Shown: in pieces, positions 30,193 through 37,955 of the stretch
How positions within the stretch are numbered: position 1 is the first letter of the stretch
Layout of the letters: every line of letters starts with the position of its first letter
Origin: Amycolatopsis tolypomycina
Lineage (GTDB): Bacteria > Actinomycetota > Actinomycetes > Mycobacteriales > Pseudonocardiaceae
Reading direction: 5' to 3'
DNA: 64,000 nucleotides
NCBI RefSeq assembly: GCF_900105945.1
Contig: NZ_FNSO01000001.1
Span: 284,136 to 348,135, forward strand
Translations under genes and position numbers: made by a program
The notes under the pieces: model-generated
Databases searched by the model: none
What the model saw: only the letters and a program-made list of their open reading frames with translations
What the model was told of the DNA's origin: nothing

Positions 30193-31338
30193 GTGAAGGT
30201 TCTCAATCTCGCCGGGGTCGCCCCGTCGACGGTGTTCAGCCACGTCCCGCTCGCGAACGCCCTGCGCAACGCCGGGCACCAGGTGATGACCACGGCGTCG
30301 GTCGACGAGCTGGCCGACACGATCGCCGGCGTCGGGTTGTCCGCGGTGCGGACCACGGCCCCGGGCGTCACGCCGCGCCAGGTCATCGCCGAGAGCGGCC
30401 TGACGCACGTGCCGGAGGTGCCCGAGGACCGCGAGGTCATGGCGGGCCGCTGGTACGCGCACATGGAGTACGTGACCCTCGACGCCCTGCTGGCGTTCAG
30501 CAAGGACTGGCGCCCGGACGTCATCGTCAGCGGCGTCACCGCCTACGCCGGTCCGCTGCTGGCCGCGCACCTGGGCGTGCCGTACGTGCGCCACGCCTGG
30601 GACATCCACAGCCCGCGGCTGATGGACCGGGGCGCCGAGGACCAGCTGCGCGACCAGCTGAAGGAACTCGGCCTGGACCGCCTGCCCGAGCCGGCGATGA
30701 CGATCGAGATCGCGCCGCCGAGCCTGCTGCCCGCGGACCTCGCGGGCGGGCAGCCGATGCGGTGGATCCCCGGCAACTCGCAGTCCGTGGTGGAACCCTG
30801 GATGTACCAGAAGGGCGCGGGCACCCGGATCGGCGTCACCATCGGCACCGGCGTCGCGAACTACAACCAGTACGACTTCCTGCAGGCCGTCGTCGAGCAG
30901 GTCGCCACGCTGGACGCCGAGGTCGTCGTCGCCGTCACCGAGGACGCCGCGCCGGAACTGCGCGAGCGGCTGAAGAACGTGCGCGCGGGCTGGATCCCGC
31001 TCGACGTCGTCGCGCCCACGTGCGACGTCCTGGTGCACCAGACCGGCGGCAGCACGATGATGACGGGCCTGAGCTTCGGGGTGCCGCAGGTGGTGATCCC
31101 CGACCCGAACCTCTACCGCGCCGGCGAAATGGCCCGCCGCCTCGCCGAGACGGGTGCCGCGGTCGTGCTCTCGCCGGAGGAAGCGGCGAGCGAGGTCATC
31201 GCGAAGACGTGCGGCGAGCTGGTCACCGACCCGGCGTACCGAGCGGCGGCGGGCGGGCTCGCCCGGGAGATCGCCGCCTTGCCGTCGCCGAACGAGGTGG
31301 CGCTGCGCATCGAGCGGCTCGTCCAGGAAGCGTCCTAA
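30193..31338 (+). CDS. rif-orf7: Deoxysugar glycosyltransferase
   Basis: 381-residue GT-B enzyme of the EryCIII/DesVII macrolide-glycosyltransferase type. N-terminal acceptor domain KVLNLAGVAPSTVFSHVPLANALRNAGHQV; C-terminal nucleotide-sugar motif HQTGGSTMMTGLSFGVPQVVIPD near residue 280. The GTG start follows GGGAGGA at 7-base spacing; an upstream in-frame GTG/ATG lacks one. Rifamycin B carries no sugar, so its acceptor in this host is unknown; tolypomycin, a glycosylated relative, shows what such an enzyme could make. It overlaps closely with the epimerase gene (6 bp gap). Confidence 0.9.
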   Translation: MKVLNLAGVAPSTVFSHVPLANALRNAGHQVMTTASVDELADTIAGVGLSAVRTTAPGVTPRQVIAESGLTHVPEVPEDREVMAGRWYAHMEYVTLDALLAFSKDWRPDVIVSGVTAYAGPLLAAHLGVPYVRHAWDIHSPRLMDRGAEDQLRDQLKELGLDRLPEPAMTIEIAPPSLLPADLAGGQPMRWIPGNSQSVVEPWMYQKGAGTRIGVTIGTGVANYNQYDFLQAVVEQVATLDAEVVVAVTEDAAPELRERLKNVRAGWIPLDVVAPTCDVLVHQTGGSTMMTGLSFGVPQVVIPDPNLYRAGEMARRLAETGAAVVLSPEEAASEVIAKTCGELVTDPAYRAAAGGLAREIAALPSPNEVALRIERLVQEAS

Positions 31339-31344
31339 GCGGAC

Positions 31345-31992
31345 ATGGGCAGCGTCACCACCCGCAGCATGACGGTGCGGCCGCTGGCCATCGACGGCGC
31401 CCACCTGGTCTCGTCGCGTTCCTTCGGCGATGCCCGCGGCGACTTCTTCGAGGTCTACCGCGAGGACGTGCTCACGGAGGCACTCGGCTACCGGCCGCGG
31501 TTCCTGCAGACGAACGTCTCGACGTCGTGCCGCAACGTCGTCCGCGGCGTGCACGGGGCGGCGACCCCGCCCGGCCTGGCCAAGTTCGTGACGTGCCTGC
31601 GGGGTTCGCTGCTCGACTTCGTCGTCGACGTGCGGATCGGGTCCCCGACGTTCGGCCGGTGGGACATGATCGTGCTCAACGCCCACGGCGGGACCGCGGT
31701 GTACGTGGAGGAGGGTCTCGGCCACGCGTTCGTGTCGCTCGAGGACGACACGTGCGTCCAGTACCTGCTGTCGGACCTCTACCGGCCGGCGGAGGTGCTC
31801 ACCGTGCAGCCGCTGGACCCGGAGATCGGCCTGCCGCTGAACCTGCCGGGCGAGCCGATCCTGTCGGAGCGCGACGCGGCGGCGCCGACGTTGCGGGAGG
31901 CGGGGGAGCTGGGGTTGCTGCCGCGGTACGAGGAGTGCCTGTCCCTGCGGGCGGCGCGCGTCCGGCTGACCGAGGCGGCTGCGGCTTCCTGA
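31345..31992 (+). CDS. dTDP-4-keto-hexose 3,5-epimerase-like protein
   Basis: 215-residue RmlC-type cupin. The family marks are DARGDFFEVYRED near residue 26, the base His in VRGVHG near 66, and EEGLGHAFVSLEDDTCVQYLLSDLYRP. The usual RGxHxQ...QxKLV segment reads RGVHGAATPPGLAKFV, a divergence also found in secondary-metabolism epimerases. The start is 6 bp after the glycosyltransferase gene, so the two are one transcript ending at a strong hairpin at 32002. Confidence 0.87.
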   Translation: MGSVTTRSMTVRPLAIDGAHLVSSRSFGDARGDFFEVYREDVLTEALGYRPRFLQTNVSTSCRNVVRGVHGAATPPGLAKFVTCLRGSLLDFVVDVRIGSPTFGRWDMIVLNAHGGTAVYVEEGLGHAFVSLEDDTCVQYLLSDLYRPAEVLTVQPLDPEIGLPLNLPGEPILSERDAAAPTLREAGELGLLPRYEECLSLRAARVRLTEAAAAS

Positions 31993-32001
31993 ATCGTGGA
32001 T

Positions 32002-32042
32002 GGCAGAAGGCCCGGGACCGAAAAGGTCCCGGGCCTTCTGCC
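32002..32042. terminator. Bidirectional hairpin terminator
   Basis: A perfect 18-bp stem, GGCAGAAGGCCCGGGACC, closes on a GAAAA loop. It sits between the ends of the convergent epimerase and aminotransferase genes (9 bp from each) and should stop transcription from both sides. Confidence 0.9.
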
Positions 32043-32051
32043 GTGAACCCG

Positions 32052-33356
32052 TCATCCCACGCGGGACAGGGCCGAACGCAGCGTCTCGCCGAGGAAGTCC
32101 AGATCGCCGTCCGTCGCGTTGAGCGGCGGCGCCACCAGCAGCCCCTCGCCCGTGCGGTCCGGCCGGAACCCGACGTACGGGTACAGCAGCAGGCCTTCGG
32201 CCCGGGTGATCCGCATGACCTCCCCGACCGTCCCCGGCGCCAGCTCGATGCCGTGGAAGTACCCGAGCCCCCGCACGTCCGTCACCACGGACTGGCCCCG
32301 CACGGCGTCGGCCACCAGCCGGCCGAGGGCCGCGCCGCGTACCTCGTCGCGGTCCAGTGCCCCCAGGTCGTCCAGGACCGACAGCACCGCGAGCCCGGCC
32401 CGGCCCTGCAGCGGCGTCGCCGACATCGTGCCCATCAGCGGCAGCCACTTGCCGCTCGCCGTGATGTCCTCGGCCAGGTGCGGGGAGATCATCGTGGCGG
32501 CCAGCGGGACGTACCCCGCGCCCAGTCCCTTCGACAGCGTGACGATGTCCGCCGCCGAGCCGGGGGTGTGGTGCGAGGCCAGCGGGAGCCCGGTGCGGCC
32601 CAGCCCGGTCAGGACTTCGTCGTGGATGACCAGGACGCCGAACTCGTCACAGACCTCGCGGAGCGCGCGCAGGTAGCCCGGCGGCGGCACGTACCCGCCG
32701 CCCGTCGTGCCGTTGACCGGTTCCATGAGCACCGCGGCCACGCTCTCCGGGCCGGCCGCGACGATCGCGTCGCGCACCGCCCGCACGCACTCGACGCGGC
32801 AGGCGGGGTACGGGCAGCCGAGGTGCTGGCCGGGGTACGGCGGGTTGAACGCGGGGGCGAGGCCGAAGCTGTCGTCCTCGTGCGGCCGCCGGGAGCGGTG
32901 GCCCGACAGCGCGAGCACGAACGCGCTGTTGCCGTGGTAGCCCAGCGTCGACGTCAGGATCCGGTGCCGTCCCTCTTCGCCGCGGGCCCGCTGCACCAGC
33001 CGGGCCAGGGCGATGGCGGACTCCGTGGCGTGCGTGCCGGTCGGCGTGAACATCACCCGGTCGTCGGGCCGGTGCACCGCCCGCGCGGTGGCCGTGGCCA
33101 GCTGCTCCATCAGCTCGGGCGCGAACGTGCCGGGGCTGGCGTAGGTGCAGATCCCGACCTGGTCCCGCAGGGCCTCGACCACCACGGGGTGCGCGTGGCC
33201 GATGTTCACGTTGACGATCCCGCTGGCGCCGTCGAGGTACCGCTTGCCGTCGGCGGCGTACACCCACGAGCCGGCGGCGTGGCTGTAGGGGATCGGGGGG
33301 ATCTGCAGCCGCGCCGCCAGCAGCTGGGACGGCGCTTCCTGCACGGTCATCGTCAC
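32052..33356 (-). CDS. Class III PLP-dependent aminotransferase
   Basis: 434-residue fold-type I aminotransferase of the omega/ornithine class. The PLP lysine is in DIVTLSKGLGAGYVPLAA near residue 270; the Asp contacting PLP is in LVIHDEVLTGLGRTG; the glycine loop FTPTGTHATESAIALARL lies near 100. GTG start after AGGAGG; a Met two codons on is possible. It is 19 bp downstream of the 3-ketoreductase gene on the same strand. From context it could install the amino group of a 4-amino sugar, although sugar aminotransferases are usually of the DegT class, so its substrate is uncertain. Confidence 0.85.
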   Translation of the reverse strand: MTMTVQEAPSQLLAARLQIPPIPYSHAAGSWVYAADGKRYLDGASGIVNVNIGHAHPVVVEALRDQVGICTYASPGTFAPELMEQLATATARAVHRPDDRVMFTPTGTHATESAIALARLVQRARGEEGRHRILTSTLGYHGNSAFVLALSGHRSRRPHEDDSFGLAPAFNPPYPGQHLGCPYPACRVECVRAVRDAIVAAGPESVAAVLMEPVNGTTGGGYVPPPGYLRALREVCDEFGVLVIHDEVLTGLGRTGLPLASHHTPGSAADIVTLSKGLGAGYVPLAATMISPHLAEDITASGKWLPLMGTMSATPLQGRAGLAVLSVLDDLGALDRDEVRGAALGRLVADAVRGQSVVTDVRGLGYFHGIELAPGTVGEVMRITRAEGLLLYPYVGFRPDRTGEGLLVAPPLNATDGDLDFLGETLRSALSRVG

Positions 33357-33375
33357 GATCTGGTTCCTCCTGGCC

Positions 33376-34347
33376 TCAGCTGGCGTAGCGCTTCGCTCGG
33401 GTGCGGATGTCGTCGACGAGCACGGCCTGCCGCAGCACGTCGTCGTTGTCGGGAAGCCGTCCCGAGCGGACGGCCGCCGCGAACGCGGCCAGGGTGTTCG
33501 CCACCTGGTCGTCGGGCGGCAGCGCGATTTCCTCGGCGCCCGAACGGCGTTCCAGGCGCAGCACCGGGACGTGGCCGGCGGGTGGGGTGAAGGCGTGGTC
33601 GAGCACGAGCCGCCCTTCGCTGCCCCACAGCTCGTAGGAGGACCGGTAGGCGTGGTCGATCCCGAAGGTCGCGGACGCGCTCACGCCGTCGGCCGTGCAC
33701 AGCAACGCCTGCCCGGCGGACTCGACCGGGTGGCCGTGGCGCCGGGTGAGCACTGCCGCGACGACGTCGACTTCGCTGCCCAGGAAAGTCATCGCCGCGC
33801 GCACCGGGTAGACGCCGGTGTCCAGCAGAGCGCCGCCGCCGAGGTCGGCGCGGTGGCGGATGTCGCCGGGCGGGCGCGGCGGCACGGCGAACGCGGCGTG
33901 GAACGCGCGCAGCTCGCCGATGGCACCGTCGGCCAGCAGTTTCCGGACCGCCACGTGCTGGCTGTGGTGGAGGAACATGACGTTCTCCATGAGCACGAGC
34001 CCGGCCGCGCGGGCCGCGGCGATCAGCTCACGGGTGCGGGACGCGCTGGTGGTCAACGGTTTCTCGGCGAGCACGTGCTTTCCGGCGGCCAGCGCGCGGT
34101 CGATCCAGCCGGCGTGCTCGGCGTTCGGCAACGGGAGGTAGACGGCGTCGACGTCGTCGAGGTCCAGCAGCGCCGAATAGCCCTCGATCGCGCGGCAGCC
34201 GTGCGCGCGCGCGATTTCCGCGGCTTTGCCGGCGTCGCGGCTGGCGATCGCCGCGATTGCCGTGCCCGGCAGCGACGCCATGGCGGGCAGCACCTTTCGC
34301 ACGGCGATGCTCGCGCAGCCCATGATCCCGATGCGCAGTGGGGCCAC
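33376..34347 (-). CDS. NDP-hexose 3-ketoreductase (Gfo/Idh/MocA family)
   Basis: 323-residue oxidoreductase like the C-3 ketoreductases that act after 2,3-dehydration (TylC1/KijD10 type). N-terminal NAD(P) motif RIGIMGCASIA; signature VLAEKPLTTSASRTRELI near residue 92 with the catalytic Lys; RADLGGGALLDTGVYPV near 165. The GTG follows AAGGAGA at 6-base spacing. With the 2,3-dehydratase at 36525 it would give a 2-deoxy sugar. Transcribed under a RifZ-type promoter with the aminotransferase downstream. Confidence 0.85.
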   Translation of the reverse strand: MAPLRIGIMGCASIAVRKVLPAMASLPGTAIAAIASRDAGKAAEIARAHGCRAIEGYSALLDLDDVDAVYLPLPNAEHAGWIDRALAAGKHVLAEKPLTTSASRTRELIAAARAAGLVLMENVMFLHHSQHVAVRKLLADGAIGELRAFHAAFAVPPRPPGDIRHRADLGGGALLDTGVYPVRAAMTFLGSEVDVVAAVLTRRHGHPVESAGQALLCTADGVSASATFGIDHAYRSSYELWGSEGRLVLDHAFTPPAGHVPVLRLERRSGAEEIALPPDDQVANTLAAFAAAVRSGRLPDNDDVLRQAVLVDDIRTRAKRYAS

Positions 34348-34380
34348 GGGTTCTCCTTACGCCGGCACGGTTCGCCGCCC

Positions 34381-34425
34381 ACGCTAGGACACCCGCGACC
34401 GGCCGGGCATCCCTCGTCCTGATAG
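34381..34425 (-). promoter_or_regulatory. RifZ-type promoter of the 3-ketoreductase operon
   Basis: On the minus strand: CTATC-N8-GGATG (34425-34408), 21 nt, TAGCGT (34386-34381), 34 bp from the GTG. The divergent luciferase-like gene starts 58 bp from the other side of the site. Confidence 0.75.
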
Positions 34426-34454
34426 CGATCGCCGACCGGGAAACGGGCCGGACA

Positions 34455-34469
34455 AATGATCAGATGATT
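34455..34469. promoter_or_regulatory. AT-rich imperfect palindrome before the luciferase-like genes
   Basis: AATGATCAGATGATT is symmetric except at the centre and one base in each arm. It lies 14 bp before the ATG at 34484 where TACTTT could be a -10 box and where no ribosome site is visible. It may be an operator for an unidentified regulator; it is unrelated to the RifZ motif. The symmetry could be chance. Confidence 0.35.
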
Positions 34470-34483
34470 GGTACTTTGCCGTC

Positions 34484-35368
34484 ATGGCCACTGGGAGGAA
34501 GCCGTTCCGGTTCGGGGTCGATCTCATCACGCCCGTGCCGCGCCGCGCTTGGGTCGAAAAGTGCCGCAAGGCCGAGGATCTCGGCTACGACGTCGTCGGG
34601 GTGGGCGACCACCTGGGGATGCCGGCCCCGTTTCCGGCGCTGGTGCTGGCCGCGGAGAACACCGAACGCGTCCGGCTCAAGACATTCGTGCTCAACGCCG
34701 GTTTCTACAATCCCGTGCTGCTCGCGCGGGACGTCACCGGCACCGACCAGTGCACCGGCGGCCGGTTCGAACTCGGCCTCGGTGCGGGATACGTGAAAGC
34801 CGAGTTCGACGCCGCCGGAATTCCCTTTCCGACGGCCCGGCAACGGCTCGACCACCTCGAACGGACGATCGAGCAGCTCAAGCGGAGCTACGCCGACCCG
34901 GCGCACCAGCCGCGGCCGGCGCAGCCGTCCGGCCCGCCGCTGCTGCTGGGCGGGCGCGGCAACGGCCTGCTCGCACTGGCCGCCCGGTACGCGGACGCCA
35001 TCGCGTTCATCGGCGCCACCGCCTCGCACAAGATGCTGCTGGCCGACGCCGCCGAGCTCACCGAACGCGTCGGCTTCGCCAAGGCCGCGCTCGGGGCCCG
35101 GGCGCCGGAGGTCGAGCTGAACGTCTTCGCCCACTGCGTCGACGTCACCGCCGATCGCCGGGCCGGCCTGGAAGCGGTGCACCGGCGGATGCCGGAGCGC
35201 ACGGTCGAGCAGCTCGCCGCCCTGCCGACCGTGCTCGTCGGCACCGCCGCGCAGATCGCCGACCAGCTCGAAACCCACCGGGAGCGGTACGGGTTCAGCT
35301 ACTTCACCGTGCTGGAGCACAACCTCGAAGCACTCGCCCCGGTCATCGATCTCCTGCACGGGAAGTAG
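34484..35368 (+). CDS. Luciferase-like (LLM class) oxidoreductase, probably F420-dependent
   Basis: 294-residue TIM-barrel oxidoreductase of the luciferase-like superfamily, resembling the F420-dependent MSMEG_2516-type subgroup. Visible: FRFGVDLITPVPRRAWVEKCRKAEDLGYDVVGVGDHLG, LNAGFYNPVLLARDVTGTDQCTGGRFELGLGAGY, and a C-terminal LVGTAAQIADQLETHRERYGFSYFTVLE. The ATG has no clear ribosome site, so the message may be leaderless. It is followed after 22 bp by a second LLM gene. The substrate is unknown; a redox step on the ansamycin or on the sugar is possible. Confidence 0.85.
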   Translation: MATGRKPFRFGVDLITPVPRRAWVEKCRKAEDLGYDVVGVGDHLGMPAPFPALVLAAENTERVRLKTFVLNAGFYNPVLLARDVTGTDQCTGGRFELGLGAGYVKAEFDAAGIPFPTARQRLDHLERTIEQLKRSYADPAHQPRPAQPSGPPLLLGGRGNGLLALAARYADAIAFIGATASHKMLLADAAELTERVGFAKAALGARAPEVELNVFAHCVDVTADRRAGLEAVHRRMPERTVEQLAALPTVLVGTAAQIADQLETHRERYGFSYFTVLEHNLEALAPVIDLLHGK

Positions 35369-35390
35369 GGGAAAGCCGAAGGGAGCCGCC

Positions 35391-36443
35391 ATGAAGTTCT
35401 CGACCTTCCACCTCTTCCACCAGTTCGCCGGGATGAGCGCGCCGGAGGTGTACGGCTACCACGTCGAGCTGGTCGAGCTCCTGGAGGAACTCGGCTTCGA
35501 CGGCGTGTGGCTCGCCGAACACCACTTCCACGACTTCGGCACCGTGCCCAACACGCTCACCATGCTCGCCCACCTGGCCGGCCGCACCGAACGGCTGCGG
35601 CTCGGCACCGGCATCGTCGTGCTGCCGCTGCGCAACCCGATCCACGTGGCCGAGGAGGCGGCCATGGTCGACCTGCTGTCCGGCGGCCGGCTCGAGCTCG
35701 GCGTCGGCCGCGGCTACCAGAGCATCGAGTTCGAGAACTTCGGGCTCGACCTCGCCGAATCCCGCGACCGGTTCGACGAGTGCCTCGACGTGCTGCTCGG
35801 CCTGTACACCACGGAGGGGTTCGAGTACCGGGGCCGGTTCCACGAGACCACCCACCCGCTGACGCTGTGGCCGAAACCCGTGCAGCGGCCGCACCCGCCG
35901 CTGCACGTGGCCGCCATCAGCCCGGAGACCGTGCGGAAGTACGCCGCCCGCGGCCTCCCGATCCTCGCCGACCCGGCCGCGCCCTTCGCGCGGATCGCCG
36001 AAGCCGCGCAGACGTGGCACAAGACGGCCGCCGCGCACGGCGTCGACACCGACGTCGAGCTCGTCGCCAGCCGGGTCGTGTACGTGGCGGAGTCCAACGA
36101 ACGGGCCCGCGAGGAGCAGGCCCGCTTCGAGGCGGCGTTCGACCGCACGCGCGTCTTCCTGGCGGGCAACGCGCCGATCGACCTGAAGACCGGCGGCGCG
36201 GCGAAGAGCTACGAGTACCACCTGGAACGCCTGAAGGACCTCTCGGCCGAGCCCGACTTCGCGTGGAACCAGCTCGAGGTGATCGGCGACCCCGAGCGCG
36301 TCATCGGCCAGATCAAGTCCATTGAGGACATGGGCTACGGCAACCTGTTGTGCGACTTCGGCTCCACCCGGCGGCTCCCGCTCGAGGAGATGAAGAAGCT
36401 GCTGAGGTTCTTCGCCGCCGAAGTCATGCCCGCGTTCCGCTGA
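35391..36443 (+). CDS. Luciferase-like (LLM class) flavin-dependent oxidoreductase
   Basis: 350-residue bacterial-luciferase family protein: MKFSTFHLFHQFAG start, GFDGVWLAEHHFHDFGTVPNT near residue 45, TGIVVLPLRNPIHVAEEAAMVDLLSGGRLELGVGRGY near 80-115, and KPVQRPHPPLHVAA near 165. This is closer to FMN-type monooxygenases than its neighbour. The ATG follows GAAGGGAGCC. Paired with 34484 as one operon; the two differ in subgroup and so do not look like a recent duplication. Confidence 0.87.
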   Translation: MKFSTFHLFHQFAGMSAPEVYGYHVELVELLEELGFDGVWLAEHHFHDFGTVPNTLTMLAHLAGRTERLRLGTGIVVLPLRNPIHVAEEAAMVDLLSGGRLELGVGRGYQSIEFENFGLDLAESRDRFDECLDVLLGLYTTEGFEYRGRFHETTHPLTLWPKPVQRPHPPLHVAAISPETVRKYAARGLPILADPAAPFARIAEAAQTWHKTAAAHGVDTDVELVASRVVYVAESNERAREEQARFEAAFDRTRVFLAGNAPIDLKTGGAAKSYEYHLERLKDLSAEPDFAWNQLEVIGDPERVIGQIKSIEDMGYGNLLCDFGSTRRLPLEEMKKLLRFFAAEVMPAFR

Positions 36444-36455
36444 CCACGCGGTTCC

Positions 36456-36499
36456 TATCAGTTCGGGGGATGTCCGGCCCACCGTGCCCGGCCTAGGCT
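36456..36499 (+). promoter_or_regulatory. RifZ-type promoter of the 2,3-dehydratase gene
   Basis: CTATC-N8-GGATG (36456-36473), 20 nt, TAGGCT (36494-36499), then the GTG at 36525 with AGGAAGGGAG before it. Same layout as the rifK promoter. Confidence 0.78.
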
Positions 36500-36524
36500 C
36501 GCCGCAGCCGAGGAAGGGAGTGAC

Positions 36525-37946
36525 GTGGTCCACAGCGCGATTCACGAAGACACGGCGCGGGACGGGCGCTCCGACGCCGTGGCCGACGACGCGGTCATGT
36601 CCATGGCGGACTTCCACTCCTGGTTCAACGCCCGGGCCCGCGCGAACAGCTTCCGGGTGGACCGGATCCCGTTCGCGGACCTGTCCGGCTGGGACTTCGA
36701 GCCCGACACGGGCAACCTCGTGCACGCCAGCGGCCGGTTCTTCTCGGTCGAGGGCCTGCGCGTGCGGACCGACCGGCCCTGGGTGAGCGAGTGGGCCCAG
36801 CCGATCATCGTGCAGCCGGAGATCGGCGTGCTCGGCATCCTCGTCAAGCGGTTCGACGGCGTCCCGCACTGCCTGATGCAGGCGAAGATGGAGCCGGGCA
36901 ACATCAACGGGCTGCAGATCTCGCCGACCGTGCAGGCCACCCGCAGCAACTACATGAAGGTCCACGGCGGCGCGGCCACCAAGTACATGGAGTACTTCCG
37001 GCCCGGCTCCCGCGGCCGCGTCCTGTTCGACGGGCTGCAGTCCGAGCAGGGGTCGTGGTTCCTGCACAAGCGCAACCGCAACATCGTGGTCGAGACCGAC
37101 GACGACGTCCCGCTGGACGAGGACTTCTGCTGGCTGACGCTCGACCAGATCCGGCGGCTGCTGCGGCTGGACCACATGGTGAACATGGACTCCCGGACGG
37201 TCCTCGCGTGCGTCCCGCCCGCCCTCGCGCGGCCGGACGCCCGGATCGACGGCGACGGCTCGTTCGTCGCGGCGGTCCACCGCTCGCTGTCCGGCCGCGG
37301 CCGGGCCGTCCACGACCCGGGCCACGTCCTCAGCTGGCTCACCGAGGTGCGCGCCCGCCAGGAGCTGGTGCAGCGCCGGGTGCCGCTCAAGGAGATCGCC
37401 GAGGACGGCTGGCGGCTCGGCCACGAGGTCATCGATCACCAGGACGGCAAGTACTTCGACGTCGTCGCCGTGTCCGTGGAGGCCAGCAACCGCGAGGTGA
37501 GCTCGTGGACGCAGCCGCTGGTGGCGCCCCGGCAGTCCGGCCTGCTCGTGTTGCTGGTCAAGCGGATCGGCGGCACGCTGCACGCACTGGTGCAGGCCCG
37601 CAGCGACGCGGGCACGCTCAACATCGCCGAGCTGACGGCGACCGTGCACTGCCAGCCCGGCAACTACGCCGACGCGCCGGCGGAGCACCGCCCGCCGTAC
37701 CTGGACTACGCGCTCGCGGCGCCCCCCGGCCGTGTCCGGCTCGACGTCGTGCACTCCGAGGAAGGCGGCCGGTTCTACCACGCCCAGAACCGCTACCTGG
37801 TGATCGAGGTCGAGGACGACTTCGCCCCCGAGCCCGACGACCGCTTCCTCTGGACGACGCTCGGCCAGCTGATGTCCCTGCTGTCGCACAGCAACTACCT
37901 GACGGTGGAGCTGCGCAGCCTGATGGCCGGCCTGCGCAGCTTCTGA
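36525..37946 (+). CDS. NDP-4-keto-6-deoxyhexose 2,3-dehydratase
   Basis: 473-residue TylX3/EryBVI-type 2,3-dehydratase made of two homologous halves. Half 1 (about 50-230): [60 protein letters not shown]. Half 2 (about 300-465): [58 protein letters not shown]. It removes the C-2 hydroxyl of dTDP-4-keto-6-deoxyglucose, giving the 3-keto substrate of the 3-ketoreductase at 33376. It stands alone under a RifZ-type promoter and ends 9 bp from the convergent flavin hydroxylase gene. Confidence 0.92.
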   Translation: MVHSAIHEDTARDGRSDAVADDAVMSMADFHSWFNARARANSFRVDRIPFADLSGWDFEPDTGNLVHASGRFFSVEGLRVRTDRPWVSEWAQPIIVQPEIGVLGILVKRFDGVPHCLMQAKMEPGNINGLQISPTVQATRSNYMKVHGGAATKYMEYFRPGSRGRVLFDGLQSEQGSWFLHKRNRNIVVETDDDVPLDEDFCWLTLDQIRRLLRLDHMVNMDSRTVLACVPPALARPDARIDGDGSFVAAVHRSLSGRGRAVHDPGHVLSWLTEVRARQELVQRRVPLKEIAEDGWRLGHEVIDHQDGKYFDVVAVSVEASNREVSSWTQPLVAPRQSGLLVLLVKRIGGTLHALVQARSDAGTLNIAELTATVHCQPGNYADAPAEHRPPYLDYALAAPPGRVRLDVVHSEEGGRFYHAQNRYLVIEVEDDFAPEPDDRFLWTTLGQLMSLLSHSNYLTVELRSLMAGLRSF

Positions 37947-37955
37947 CGCTCCGGG

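Noticed and set aside
36456..36473. Possible GntR- or Fur-like operator
   Set aside because: Explained fully by the RifZ-type motif shared with six other promoters.
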